Assembly (NCBI GenBank): GCA_937902315.1 | Contig: CALGUG010000002.1 | Location: 23,878-87,877, forward strand | Reading direction: 5' to 3' | Length of the DNA: 64,000 nt | Source of the DNA: an uncultured Chloroflexales bacterium | Lineage (GTDB): Bacteria > Chloroflexota > Chloroflexia > Chloroflexales > Chloroflexaceae | Shown: positions 23,427 to 32,365 of the stretch, piece by piece | Layout: each line of letters opens with the position of its first letter | Numbering within the stretch: position 1 is the first letter of the stretch | Made by a program: the position numbers and the translations under genes | Notes under the pieces: generated by a model | The model's input: the letters and a program-made list of their open reading frames with translations, nothing else | Told to the model about the DNA's origin: nothing | The model's database searches: none

Positions 23427-24632
23427 TTAGATCGAGGCTTCTTGTTGGCGCGCTAGGTTGAGTTGCTTGTGATGTTGCAGCGCTTGCTGTTTGCAGATCA
23501 GCATCAGTATGACGGCCGCCAAGATGAAAGCGACTTGAGCGAACGGGCCAAATTCTGCGAGCACAACCCCAAGCATAGCTGGCAGAATCAGACCGCCTCC
23601 GTTGCCGATCGCCAGCACAAGACTTGCGGTGCTCGAACTGTAGGCGGGCGTGTTAACAACCGCCACCACTGTGGGGAAGACTGGGCCACAGCTCAGACCA
23701 AAAAGCAGAACCCCTACGATCGTTTGCAAGCTGTTGCCGATTCCCAGCAAGAGTAGGGCGCTGCCCGCTGCCATGCCGAGCAGGCTGATGGTGAGCAGTC
23801 GATCGATACTGACGCGTATGCCGAGCGCTGCTGCGATGGCGCGCCCGAGCGTGAGTGCGATCCAGAAGCCAGATAAAAGCAAGGCTCCATCTGACTCGAG
23901 CATCGAGACAGCTTGTTTGAGATAGACGACCAACCATGATGCGAAACCGATCTCGCTTCCGGTGTAGAGCAACAACACCAGACCGAACAAGATGCCGGAA
24001 GGCGATGGTTTGAAGCGCTTTGGGCCCGGTTGGGACGGAGTAGGAGGTGTTGCTGAACCCTCAAGAGCGCCAAAGGGTATGATGGCTCCCACCAGTATGA
24101 TGCTGATTGCGCCCGCTACAAGAGCGACTTGGGGTTGCCCAATGCTTTTGTCGATAGCAGAAGCAAGTGCTGGGCCAATAATGGAGCCGATTCCGAAGAA
24201 GAGGTTGATGATATTGAGCAGCGAGGTGCTGCGTTCGGGGAAGAGTTGGGCTACGATGCGGTTACCGGTTGCGAGCAAGCCGCCAAAACCGAAACCTGCT
24301 AGCAGCGATGCAAAGGTGAGCAGCAGGAACGAACTGCTGAGCACAAAGGCCAGGTAGCTGCTTCCCATACAGATCAAGCCTAGGCCTAAGGTTGTGCGTT
24401 GCCCCATGCGCTGGTAGGCTGTGCTCATCAGAAACTGCGAGGCGATGATGCCAGCCGAGAAGGTGGTGAAGATGCTGCCCAGAAGCGAGATCTCGACCTC
24501 TAGGCGCGTGGCGAGCAGTGGCAGGAGCGGCGCTACCGTGGCGACGGTGAGACCTGCTGCGAAAAAGGCGAAACAGATTAAAGCGACGCTGCGTTGGGCT
24601 GCCTTTAGTCGACTGTTAGACGTACTTTGCAT
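23427..24632 (-). CDS. MFS transporter
   Basis: 401 residues, 12 predicted membrane segments, with a cytoplasmic loop after TM6 (GALEGSATPPTPSQPGPKRF). The loop between TM2 and TM3 has MSTAYQRMGQRTTLGLGL, a variant of the MFS G-x3-D-R-x-G-R motif. No specific subfamily recognised; similar proteins transport sugars or small effluxed compounds. GGAG precedes the ATG by 4 nt. Confidence 0.82.
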   Translation of the reverse strand: MQSTSNSRLKAAQRSVALICFAFFAAGLTVATVAPLLPLLATRLEVEISLLGSIFTTFSAGIIASQFLMSTAYQRMGQRTTLGLGLICMGSSYLAFVLSSSFLLLTFASLLAGFGFGGLLATGNRIVAQLFPERSTSLLNIINLFFGIGSIIGPALASAIDKSIGQPQVALVAGAISIILVGAIIPFGALEGSATPPTPSQPGPKRFKPSPSGILFGLVLLLYTGSEIGFASWLVVYLKQAVSMLESDGALLLSGFWIALTLGRAIAAALGIRVSIDRLLTISLLGMAAGSALLLLGIGNSLQTIVGVLLFGLSCGPVFPTVVAVVNTPAYSSSTASLVLAIGNGGGLILPAMLGVVLAEFGPFAQVAFILAAVILMLICKQQALQHHKQLNLARQQEASI

Positions 24633-24770
24633 ACAACTCCAATTCTCTTTCAGATCGATGAAAGCGCTCTTTTTCTTGTGACATTCGTTGTCTGAATTAG
24701 TTATTTTGCAGTATATATCAGATATTCGATCTTACCATTCGCCGTTTGGCGTATACTTGTGGATATATGT

Positions 24771-24812
24771 AAAAAGGTATCTTGCAAGAAAATTGCAAAA
24801 TACCTTTTTTTG
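24771..24812. terminator. Bidirectional terminator
   Basis: AAAAAGGTAT / ATACCTTTTTTT with inner pairing TTGCAA / TTGCAA. It can end the small membrane-protein gene on the minus strand. Confidence 0.7.
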
Positions 24813-24876
24813 AACTATTTTGTTGTGCTGATGTAAAATGATGCGTTTTTTGTTCGATATTGAGTTTACGAAGCTT

Positions 24877-25149
24877 TTATTCGCGACTTTGTACTAAGTG
24901 CGCAGCGAAGAGTAAAATGCCCCAAAAGACAGTACTCAAGCTACAAATAATGACAAAGCTCGTTATTGAAAGCAAACCATCGCGCACAAGCGTCCCTAAA
25001 CCCGGGATCATCCAGATCAACCACATGCAGAGTATCATCAGTCGGCGATCGATCTCGCTTAGGCGAGGTGCATTTAGTATCCATAAACCGGTGGCTGCCC
25101 AACCTAGTAGGCCGATCAGCACTCCATACAACGATGTCACGATCTCCAT
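24877..25149 (-). CDS. Small membrane protein (3 TM)
   Basis: 90 residues starting MEIVTSLYGVLIGLLGWAAT with AAAGGAGGAG immediately upstream. Three hydrophobic helices (residues ~4-25, 38-53, 62-85) and a polar C-terminus. No family recognised. Monocistronic, with a terminator downstream. Confidence 0.65.
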   Translation of the reverse strand: MEIVTSLYGVLIGLLGWAATGLWILNAPRLSEIDRRLMILCMWLIWMIPGLGTLVRDGLLSITSFVIICSLSTVFWGILLFAAHLVQSRE

Positions 25150-25384
25150 GGGGCTCCTCCTTTGCAGCTCCATTGCGCGGCGCACTTTTGGTAGTCGTGG
25201 CTCTAGTGCGAGAGCGTATCCATTTTCATGCTAACAGAGTATTTGGTATTTATCAATAAATAAACAGGGCCATCATTTGTGCAAATTATACAAACAGTTC
25301 CAAAATAACTACAAATAAGCGAGGTAAGCAGCGAGAACAAGCTAGCACCTTATAACAATTCCGTTTGGTTTCTTTAGATTGCAG

Positions 25385-25450
25385 CGGCGAGGTCTTTCTC
25401 TTCCATTCGTTGCTTGGCGCGTCCGCCTACGGCTACCAACATCCCGCCCA
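25385..25450 (+). repeat. Dispersed GC-rich repeat, module A (copy 6)
   Basis: Core GCGTCCGCCTACGGCTACCA, directly followed by a B element; together they form a composite spanning about 25375-25690. The 25150-25384 stretch holds no gene. Confidence 0.8.
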
Positions 25451-25520
25451 ACAAACGAGGCTTGTAGCTGGGTGTACCGAAAGACCTCTCCCAAACCGAC
25501 AATTCAAACCTATTTCGAAT

Positions 25521-25687
25521 CGTACCGAATCGGTTTACAGACTTGCGCTCTTGTAACATAGAAAAACAAGAACGGGCAAAATTTATGTGAATTTTCGCAC
25601 TGTCGCGCGAAAATTCACATAACAAACATAGTCAAGTGCCACTCTGCCGAAGGCCAAATTGAAAGCAATCAACCGGATTTCGTATGA
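25521..25687 (+). repeat. MITE-like element, module B
   Basis: Termini CGTACCGAATCGGTTT and AACCGGATTTCGTA, internal palindrome GTGAATTTTCGC / GCGAAAATTCAC, and the conserved centre CCACTCTGCCGAAGGCCAAA. Confidence 0.75.
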
Positions 25688-25722
25688 CACACGAGAGGCC
25701 GACTTCACCAGCGGGCGAGGAA

Positions 25723-26061
25723 TCATTCTTTTTTTGTTTGACGACGGGGCCCAGGACGCCGACGCGGAATATTCCAGTAGTTCATCGCTGAGATAACACT
25801 TGTACGAGTAACAGCATATAACGAAGCGATCTCTTGAATGGTGTGTCCTTGTTCGATATAGAGGTGCCGAAGGGTCGCTTCATCGAAGGGCGTTTGAGGA
25901 AACTGGCTGGTGCTGCGTCGGCTTGGGTTAGGGATATTCCAGCGCTCAAGTGCTTCCACAATGGCTTGGCGAGGTAACGCAAACCCTTCCGCTATTGCGT
26001 CAATACTAAGGCGATTTTCTACATAGAGAAAACGCAATGTCATCTTATCGATGCCTTCCAT
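25723..26061 (-). CDS. Tandem-HTH protein (two homologous helix-turn-helix units)
   Basis: 112 residues built from an internal duplication: residues 8-48 (MTLRFLYVENRLSIDAIAEG ... ERWNIPNPSRR) and 62-103 (ATLRHLYIEQGHTIQEIASL ... NYWNIPRRRPG). Each half is a resolvase/sigma-like HTH followed by the shared WNIP motif and a basic tail. It should bind DNA as a monomer with two adjacent half-sites. GAAGGA precedes the ATG. No neighbour indicates a target. Confidence 0.7.
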   Translation of the reverse strand: MEGIDKMTLRFLYVENRLSIDAIAEGFALPRQAIVEALERWNIPNPSRRSTSQFPQTPFDEATLRHLYIEQGHTIQEIASLYAVTRTSVISAMNYWNIPRRRPGPRRQTKKE

Positions 26062-26128
26062 GGTGCGTCCTTCACATTCTGTCTCTTTGTATTAGCCAAG
26101 CAGGCTTCAAGCGGTGTTATAGGGATGC

Positions 26129-26289
26129 TCATTGCACAAGAAATTGCTCCTGATCGATCTCAAGCCAGATGTACTGGAACTTATACATAGTGAGCCATGC
26201 CAAAGGCTGGCTGCCTATTCGTAGATAGAGCTCTGCTGCTTGTTGTGCTAGTTCGCGATCACTAGCAACATCTTCGGCTCTGAGCGGCC
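26129..26289 (-). pseudogene. Remnant of a protein gene (C-terminal fragment)
   Basis: About 53 codons open after a stop, without a start codon, reading EDVASDRELAQQAAELYLRI and LAWLTMYKFQYIWLEIDQEQ. The composition is protein-like and helical, TPR-like, so I read it as the tail of a decayed gene. Confidence 0.35.
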
Positions 26290-26429
26290 TTGGAACCGGC
26301 TTCTGCTAATGCTCTTGGGTGCGCGTCGTTTCGGCGCTGAGCTGAATTCAGAGCAGAAGAGGAAATCAGACTGTAGCCAAGTAACACGGGCTGTCAGGTC
26401 GAGACAGTTTGTGTTGAGGGGGCGCAACG

Positions 26430-26693
26430 TTGCACTCACATATTTGGCGCATGCCGGATCGTTTGCCCATAGCAAAGCGTGGGTGCACCGTTGCCTTGAC
26501 CCTGCTGTATGTGGCAACAGACGAGCAGAGTGCGGAGTCAGGAAGCCTTTTCGATTTCTATGCAATTGCCTGCCCTTGGCGCTTGGAAGACATGCCGGAC
26601 TCATGCATAAACGGGTTGCGAGACAAGCGGCTTGTATCGCAGATTGTTGAACATTGTTACAACAGCTTGATCGACCAGCTATGTGGAGGCTGA
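26430..26693 (+). CDS. Hypothetical 87-aa ORF
   Basis: TTG start with GAGGGGG ~7 nt upstream, product ending CYNSLIDQLCGG, five cysteines, no recognised domain. A terminator follows 20 bp after the stop, which is the main support. Much of 26.1-27.0 kb looks like degraded sequence, so this could be spurious. Confidence 0.35.
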   Translation: MHSHIWRMPDRLPIAKRGCTVALTLLYVATDEQSAESGSLFDFYAIACPWRLEDMPDSCINGLRDKRLVSQIVEHCYNSLIDQLCGG

Positions 26694-26712
26694 TCGTTCA
26701 ATCTGTACAATA

Positions 26713-26760
26713 GAGCGACCCTTGAGCAGCCGAAAGAGGCTTTGGGCGGCGCTCTTTTTT
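26713..26760 (+). terminator. Probable terminator
   Basis: GAGCG ... CGCTC outer stem with inner AGCC / GGCT, followed by six Ts. Confidence 0.6.
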
Positions 26761-26803
26761 GCAAATAGCTTTAAGCAGAGCGCGCCCTATGCTGGTTACA
26801 ACA

Positions 26804-26845
26804 TGGAAAGCCGAACAGAGCTTTTATAATCTGTTCGGCTTTCCA
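26804..26845. other. Perfect 15-bp inverted repeat
   Basis: TGGAAAGCCGAACAG / CTGTTCGGCTTTCCA around a 12-nt A/T-rich centre. No T-run follows, so it may be a protein-binding dyad or a mobile-element end. The region 26761-27072 has no convincing gene. Confidence 0.6.
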
Positions 26846-27072
26846 CACGGTATCCATCGCATAGAAAGGATGCTCTCTTCTTATCGTAGGGCTTTAGGCT
26901 CGTTCTCGCTATGGATAGTCTGCCTAAAGAAAGATCCAGAAAATTGGTTAAATAGCGAGGCGTGTTGTGCTTTGTTGGGCGCATCAAGCTCGATTGATGC
27001 CGCATCTGCTTGATGGGCATAGCTGGAACCAGCGCTCGGTATGATGGTAAAGTGGGCGCGAGCCGAGGATGC

Positions 27073-27684
27073 TTAGAGCATAATCAAACCGCTGCGAGCA
27101 CCTCGGCTGACGGCATCGGCTCGGCTGCTGGCGCCCAGTTTGGTGAAGATCGAGGCGACGTGAAACTTGACGGTGTGTTCGCTGATGATCAGGCGTCGCG
27201 CGATCAGTTTATTGGAAAGGCCTTCGCTAAGCAGTTCGAGCACTTCGAGCTCGCGTGGGGTGAGGCTTTCGGAGGGTGGGGGCAGCGTTTGGCGCGGGCC
27301 GAGGAGACGACTGCTCAGGGCCAGCGGCACGCTCACCATGCCTTGAGCCGCGCTGTTGATGGCAGCCTGCAATTCGGAGCCGCTGACTTCGCTGCTGACC
27401 AGCGCCCAGCCGCGCAGGGGGAGGTTATGCAACTCTGAGACGAGCTGATCGTTGTCGCTCACCAGCACCACAGCGAGCGGATTACTGGGATTGTGCAGCC
27501 CTTGGTATTGATCGAGCAAGGAATCGTCGGCGAGTACAACGACGTCGATCTGATCGATATCGTCGCTTAGATCGTCGAAGTTCGCCGCTTCTGCTACGAT
27601 CTCGAAGCTGCGCGGCGCTGCGAGCAGACCACGTAGGCCCGCCCGCAGCGTCGGAGTAGGAGCAATGAGTACGACTCGGATCAT
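27073..27684 (-). CDS. NarL/FixJ-type regulator with degenerate receiver domain
   Basis: 203 residues. The C-terminal LuxR-type HTH is canonical (SLTPRELEVLELLSEGLSNK, then ISEHTVKFHVASIFTKLGAS). The N-terminal ~120 residues have the receiver outline (MIRVVLIAPTPTLRAGLRGL, DVVVLADDSLL), but the usual acidic pair after the first strand is replaced by A-P-T-P, so phosphorylation is doubtful. Its ATG overlaps the stop of the upstream trypsin/PDZ gene (ATGA). Position behind two HtrA-like proteases suggests it regulates an envelope-stress or proteolysis response. Confidence 0.85.
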   Translation of the reverse strand: MIRVVLIAPTPTLRAGLRGLLAAPRSFEIVAEAANFDDLSDDIDQIDVVVLADDSLLDQYQGLHNPSNPLAVVLVSDNDQLVSELHNLPLRGWALVSSEVSGSELQAAINSAAQGMVSVPLALSSRLLGPRQTLPPPSESLTPRELEVLELLSEGLSNKLIARRLIISEHTVKFHVASIFTKLGASSRADAVSRGARSGLIML

Positions 27685-28583
27685 ACGATTCGTTCCACTG
27701 TTTCGAATTCTAGGGCGATCTGTCGGCGCTGGCCGCCTCGCAAGACCAGCAGCTCTATGCGTTCCGCCTCGTGGCGGCCCTGCAGTTGGGCATGCAGCGT
27801 TTGGCTGTCTTGAAGCGCTACTTCGCCCAGTTCGAGCAAGATATCGCCCACCTGAAGGCCATATTTGGCGGCTACGCTCTCGTGTTGCACGCTGAGCACC
27901 AGCAGGCCGCTTCTTTCGGGCTGGTCGGGTAGGGCGACCACTTGGATGCCGACTCCTAAACGCGCCCGCCCGCGCTGTAAGCGTTTGATCCAATCGTCGA
28001 GCACATGGCTGGCGATGGCGACCGACAGATCGCCGCCCATAATCAGGGCGTTGATGCCGACCAGTTGACCGCGACTGTTGAGCATAGGGCCGCCCGAATT
28101 GCCGGGCGCCAAGCGCAGATCGGAACGAATGCAGTGAAGCGTTCCCGCCGCTGTCTCGAACGGCTCGGTGCTGCTGATCACCCCCATGGTTGCGACCCAG
28201 GGTAGGCCCCAAGGATGCCCGATTGCGATCACCAATTCGCCCACTCGCAGCGCTTGCGAATCGCCCTTTTCGATGGGAGCGAGGTCGATCTCATCGATGC
28301 TGAGGAGCGCGAGGTCGACGTTGGGGTCGCTGGCGAGCAGCTTGGCGGGCAGAATACGGCCATCGATCAGACGGGCCTCGATCTGGTGCGAGCCCGCCAC
28401 CACATGGTGGTTGGTCACGATCCGGTTGCTGTTCCAGATCACTCCCGTGCCGCCACCCCGCCCTGCGCTTTGGATCTGGACCACGCTCTTTTTGCTCGCT
28501 TCGATCAAGTGGGCGAGCGCCTGTGAGCTTTCTTGTAAGGCGAAGCCAAGGGCGGGTGGCGCAAATAGTTGTTCGGCAAGCAT
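27681..28583 (-). CDS. HtrA/DegP-like trypsin-PDZ protease
   Basis: 300 residues. Catalytic triad visible: His in IVTNHHVV, Asp in NVDLALLSI, Ser in APGNSGGPML. A PDZ domain follows (GLLVLSVQHESVAAKYGLQV). There is no signal peptide or membrane anchor at the N-terminus, unlike classic DegP, so it is probably cytoplasmic or exported by another route. Middle gene of a three-gene operon with a second such protease upstream (79-bp gap) and a regulator downstream (ATGA overlap). Confidence 0.88.
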   Translation of the reverse strand: MLAEQLFAPPALGFALQESSQALAHLIEASKKSVVQIQSAGRGGGTGVIWNSNRIVTNHHVVAGSHQIEARLIDGRILPAKLLASDPNVDLALLSIDEIDLAPIEKGDSQALRVGELVIAIGHPWGLPWVATMGVISSTEPFETAAGTLHCIRSDLRLAPGNSGGPMLNSRGQLVGINALIMGGDLSVAIASHVLDDWIKRLQRGRARLGVGIQVVALPDQPERSGLLVLSVQHESVAAKYGLQVGDILLELGEVALQDSQTLHAQLQGRHEAERIELLVLRGGQRRQIALEFETVERIV

Positions 28584-28662
28584 CTTCAGCCCTTTCTCTC
28601 AAATCGATCGCTTCTTAGCTAGCACACCACATGCGTCGCTAGGGCCTAGCTTGCTTTGTGGC

Positions 28663-29565
28663 CTAGCTGCGTTCGCCGATGGTGAGATTGATCTGTTGCA
28701 GCGTGCCGCCTCGCAGCAGCTCGCACACAACGCTTTGGTTGACACGCTCGCCCTTGAGCAGCGCTTGCAGATCGTCGGTATCTTTGATGACTTGGCCCGC
28801 AAAGCCCACGAGGATATCGCCGATCAGCAGGCCAGCTTGGGCGGCTGGGCTCTGCTCTTCAACTTTGACGATCAACAAGCCTTGTTCTTGATTGCGCCCG
28901 GCCCGTTGGCTCTCGGGAATCTGCACCGGTTGACTGCTGATTCCGATGTAGCCACGTTTAATATACCCCTGTTTTTCGATGGTTGCAGCGATACGCCATG
29001 CCAAAGCGGCTGGAATGCCGAGTGTAGCGCCGCGAATCAGGCCGGTGGTGAGCAGGGCTACCACGGCTCCGCTGGCATCGATCAGTGGCCCACCCGAGAA
29101 ACCAGGATAGGGCGTTGCATCGGTCTGCATGTAGGATTCGAGGCTGCCGCCGCGCCCGGTGCGCAATGGCCCGCCGAGGGCGCTGACGATACCCAAGCTG
29201 GCCATCGGCCCGTGTGGGCTTGGGCGCCCGACCGCCAGAATCAGTTGGCCGACCCGCGCTTGCTCGTTGGTGCGCGCTGGCTCGAGCCCAAGCTCATGGA
29301 CGCGCAGCAGCGCCAGATCAGACGATGAATCGCGCCCAACAAACTGCGCTGCGAGCGTACGCCCATCGTGGGTCAAAATGGTCAGATCTTCTTCTCGTTC
29401 GAGCACATGGTCTGCCGTAAGTACAAGATCGTTAGCGTAGACGATGCCGCTAGCGGGCATACGTTGCCGACCGTTGACGAGCACAAGCGCTGGAGAGATC
29501 GCCTCGACCGCGCTTGCCATTTGGTTCGAAATAGTTGTGAGAAGATCGGATGATGCTGCGTCCAT
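28663..29565 (-). CDS. HtrA-like trypsin-PDZ protease (paralogue)
   Basis: 300 residues, same architecture as its neighbour. Triad: His in LTADHVLE, Asp in SSDLALLRV, Ser in YPGFSGGPL; PDZ region LLIVKVEEQSPAAQAGLLIG. No signal peptide. The two proteases diverge enough that this is an old duplication. First gene of the operon; AAAGGA precedes the ATG. Confidence 0.88.
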   Translation of the reverse strand: MDAASSDLLTTISNQMASAVEAISPALVLVNGRQRMPASGIVYANDLVLTADHVLEREEDLTILTHDGRTLAAQFVGRDSSSDLALLRVHELGLEPARTNEQARVGQLILAVGRPSPHGPMASLGIVSALGGPLRTGRGGSLESYMQTDATPYPGFSGGPLIDASGAVVALLTTGLIRGATLGIPAALAWRIAATIEKQGYIKRGYIGISSQPVQIPESQRAGRNQEQGLLIVKVEEQSPAAQAGLLIGDILVGFAGQVIKDTDDLQALLKGERVNQSVVCELLRGGTLQQINLTIGERS

Positions 29566-29735
29566 GATTCTCTATCCTTTTGTTTGGAATAACAGTATGG
29601 CAGCACTATACGCTATTGGGACGCGCCAGGCATCGGAAATCTGTGCAGCTTGGCACCTAGTAAAACGGGTAGGTCGTGCGCTGGCAGGTCGCAGCGCAAG
29701 CTGCGAGGGAACGCCCGAATGGTAGATAGACGCTC

Positions 29736-29791
29736 TGATAGCCGAAGGCGGACGCGCTTGAGACTGAATGGGAGGTTAAGCCTTTTCCGCC
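29736..29791 (-). repeat. Dispersed GC-rich repeat, module A (copy 7, inverted)
   Basis: Core TGATAGCCGAAGGCGGACGC. The 29566-29925 gap otherwise holds only a possible promoter for the OsmC gene (TTGTGC, 16 nt, TACCAT ending near 29880). Confidence 0.8.
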
Positions 29792-29925
29792 ACTGGCTCA
29801 GACCTTACGTGCGAAATGCTTTTAGCTGGTAAAAAGATGAGACTGGAGAAGTTTGTGCGCCTCCAAGAGTGTGCTACCATGGCGAGATCAGCAAGCTTTT
29901 CGACAATTCAATGAAGGAGCGAGTG

Positions 29926-30447
29926 ATGAGTGGTGTAGCGGGTTATCTCGATCTCAAAGCCGAAAAACTGAACGCCTTGAAGGCCCATCTCGCCAATAGT
30001 GATCAGCCTCCTACGGCGCTGCAAGCGACTGCGCGGGTGGCAGATGCTTCGGGCGTGCGTCCGGTGCAGGTGCGCAACTTCACGATCGTGACCGATTCGA
30101 GCCCGGCATTGGCTGGCTATGATCTCGGCCCAACCGCGCCCGAGTTGCTGCTTAGCTCGTTGGCGAGCTGTGTCGCTCACACCTTTTTGATCGTCGCCGC
30201 CAACAAAGGCTATCGCTACGATTCGCTTGAGGTGACCGTGAGCGGCGTGATCGACTTTCGGGGTGTGTTGGAGGTTGGTGAAGGAATTCCCAGTGCTCCT
30301 CAGCAGTTGCGTTACGAAGCGCGGATCGCCTCGCAGCTCAGCAGTGAGCAGCTTAGCGAGATTCAACGCGATGTCGAGCGGCTCTGCCCGGTGTTGCAGG
30401 CTATCACTCAACCGCTGAGCGTTGAAGGTAAGGTAGTTCAGCTCTAG
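29926..30447 (+). CDS. OsmC family protein
   Basis: 173 residues. The family pattern is present: ATARVADASGVRPVQVRNFT, then GPTAPELLLSSLASCVAHTF with the first conserved Cys, and later ERLCPVLQAITQPL with the second Cys. OsmC-type proteins reduce organic hydroperoxides with this Cys pair, or are stress proteins of unknown role. Start ATG 29926 has AAGGAG 6 nt upstream. Convergent with aat, overlapping it by 4 bp. Confidence 0.88.
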   Translation: MSGVAGYLDLKAEKLNALKAHLANSDQPPTALQATARVADASGVRPVQVRNFTIVTDSSPALAGYDLGPTAPELLLSSLASCVAHTFLIVAANKGYRYDSLEVTVSGVIDFRGVLEVGEGIPSAPQQLRYEARIASQLSSEQLSEIQRDVERLCPVLQAITQPLSVEGKVVQL

Positions 30448-31037
30448 AAGTGCACATCGGTTTTGCGGAGCGCGTCGAGCAAGAGCTGTTTATAGGTTGA
30501 GCGGGAAACTTCAAGGATGCCGAACTGGGCGAGGTGTTCGGTCGAAAACTGAGTATCGAGCAGCACGAAACCTTGGGCGCGCAGATGCTCGACGAGGCGT
30601 ACCAAGGCGACTTTGCTGGCGTCGCGGGCGCGGCTGAACATACTCTCTCCGGCGAAGAGACCATGGATCGCTACCCCATAGAGTCCGCCGACCATTTCGC
30701 CATCGAGCCATGTTTCGACACTGTGGGCGAAACCGAGCTTGTGTAACTCGTAATAGACCTCAATGATTTCGTCGGAGATCCAGGTCTCTTCGCGGCCCCG
30801 CGCTGGAGCGGCGCAGGCTTTGATGGTAGCGAGGAAATCGCTGTTGAAGCGCACTTGGTAGGGGCCGTTGCGCACAGTGCGAGCCAAGCGGCGCGGCACA
30901 TGAAAGCTGTCGAGTGGCATAATCGTGCGCGGGTCGGGGTCGTACCAATAGAGCGTGCCATTGGGCTCGGCCATGGGGAAGATGCCTTGGCAATAGGCGC
31001 TCAACAGCAGTTCAGGGCTTAAGATATGTTCTGACAT
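30444..31037 (-). CDS. aat: Leucyl/phenylalanyl-tRNA--protein transferase
   Basis: 197 residues. Signature GIFPMAEPNGTLYWYDPDPR, then HSVETWLDGEMVGGLYGVAI and the substrate-pocket GESMFSRARDASKVAL are canonical for Aat. The enzyme moves Leu or Phe from charged tRNA to N-terminal Arg/Lys of proteins, marking them for ClpS-ClpAP (N-degron pathway). Slightly short at the N-terminus compared with E. coli (234), as is usual outside proteobacteria. Confidence 0.93.
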   Translation of the reverse strand: MSEHILSPELLLSAYCQGIFPMAEPNGTLYWYDPDPRTIMPLDSFHVPRRLARTVRNGPYQVRFNSDFLATIKACAAPARGREETWISDEIIEVYYELHKLGFAHSVETWLDGEMVGGLYGVAIHGLFAGESMFSRARDASKVALVRLVEHLRAQGFVLLDTQFSTEHLAQFGILEVSRSTYKQLLLDALRKTDVHF

Positions 31038-31135
31038 TGATTCTGTCCGTTCGTACAGGGTGATCGTCCAACCTAATCCCTACAGCATAGCTTCCTGCTG
31101 GCATGGTACACTAGGGAGAGCAGGGGGGCAAGCAG

Positions 31136-32332
31136 ATGCATAAGGAAGGGTTGGATATGCCAGCGAATGATGCCGAAACGCTTCAGCAGCGCAATCGCGA
31201 GCTTTCGATTTTAAATAGCATCGCGCGGGCACTTAATTCAACTGCCGATCTGAGTGAGGCCTTACAAACGACACTGCGCGAAACAACCGCGATCTTTGGC
31301 TTGCAGAGCGCGTGGATTTGGTTATTGCGCGAAGATGAGAGCGGGCCCTACCTCGCGGCTGCGCTCGGACTGCCACCGATTTTGGTGCGCGAACCGCAGC
31401 ACTTTCAGGGCACTTGTTACTGTCTTGATAAGCTCTGCGACGGTAATTGGGATAGCGCAACTAATATCGATGTGATCACCTGCACGCGCCTGAAGCGGCT
31501 TGTTGCTGGTACCGATGGTTTGCGTTACCACGCCAGCGTGCCGCTCTATGCTCACGGCAAGCGCTTGGGCGTGATGAATGTTGCCAGTGTCGATTGGCGC
31601 GAGCTGTCTCCTAACGACTTGCGCCTGCTCTATACGATCGGTGATCTGCTGAGTATCGCGATCGAGCGTACTCGTCTCTTTGCCAAGAGCGCTATGTTGG
31701 GCGCGCTCGAAGAGCGCAACCGTTTGGCGCGCGAGATCCATGATACGCTGGCTCAAAGTTTGACCGGAATCACGCTTCAGCTCGAGTCAGCCGATGCCAT
31801 GTTAGAGGCTGGTATGAAGCTGGAGCGGGTGCGCCAGATTGTGGGACGAGCTTTGGCGCTCAGCCGTTCAAGTTTGGAGGATGTGCGCCGTTCGGTGCTT
31901 GACCTGCGAGCAGCCCCGCTCGAAGGGCGCGATCTGGGCCAAGCCTTGATCGATTTGATTGAGGAGAAGCGGGCCCAGTATGGCCTTGATATCAGCTTTG
32001 AGCAGATCGGGGCCAGCTTGGTCTTGCCGCTGCGCTTTGAGGTCTGTTTGTATCGTATCGCGCAAGAGGCGCTCAACAATGCCTTGCGACATAGTACAGC
32101 CAGTCAGATCAAGCTGCAGCTGATCTTGGCACCTGACCAAGTGCGTTTGTTGATCGAAGATAACGGCAAGGGTTTTGAGCTGGGCGATGTGCCGGCTGGT
32201 CACTATGGTTTGGTTGGCATGCGCGAACGGGCGCGCCTTTTGGGTGGCAGCTTGTCGATCGCAAGCAGCCCCGACGTTGGTGTGCGGATCGAAGCGCAAC
32301 TACCGCTCAATGATAATCTTCCAGCGATTTAA
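31136..32332 (+). CDS. GAF-domain sensor histidine kinase (HisKA_3/NarX type)
   Basis: 398 residues, no membrane segment, so a cytoplasmic sensor. Residues ~20-175 are a GAF domain with a cysteine cluster (GTCYCLDKLCDGNWDS, VITCTRL) that could bind a metal, heme or iron-sulfur cofactor. The dimerisation/phosphoacceptor helix is ERNRLAREIHDTLAQSLTGI, His being the site, and the ATPase domain has QEALNNALRHS (N box) and IEDNGKGF. It lies 33 bp upstream of its cognate regulator. ATG 31136 has AGGGGGG at 7 nt; a second ATG at 31157 is also possible. Confidence 0.9.
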   Translation: MHKEGLDMPANDAETLQQRNRELSILNSIARALNSTADLSEALQTTLRETTAIFGLQSAWIWLLREDESGPYLAAALGLPPILVREPQHFQGTCYCLDKLCDGNWDSATNIDVITCTRLKRLVAGTDGLRYHASVPLYAHGKRLGVMNVASVDWRELSPNDLRLLYTIGDLLSIAIERTRLFAKSAMLGALEERNRLAREIHDTLAQSLTGITLQLESADAMLEAGMKLERVRQIVGRALALSRSSLEDVRRSVLDLRAAPLEGRDLGQALIDLIEEKRAQYGLDISFEQIGASLVLPLRFEVCLYRIAQEALNNALRHSTASQIKLQLILAPDQVRLLIEDNGKGFELGDVPAGHYGLVGMRERARLLGGSLSIASSPDVGVRIEAQLPLNDNLPAI

Positions 32333-32365
32333 GTCGCTATGCTAGTTGGGGAACGGGCAAACGAC

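Noticed and set aside
26309..26650. Overlapping ORFs on both strands at 26.2-26.65 kb
   Set aside because: They overlap each other in opposite or shifted frames with high Arg/Cys content, as expected of shadows or decayed DNA; only the frame followed by a terminator was kept, at low confidence.
27685..28212. Long N-terminal extension of the degenerate NarL-type regulator
   Set aside because: The upstream in-frame part is an Arg/Gly/Pro-rich shadow of the trypsin-PDZ gene; the ATG at 27684 overlaps that gene's stop and starts the family-like MIRVVLIA sequence.
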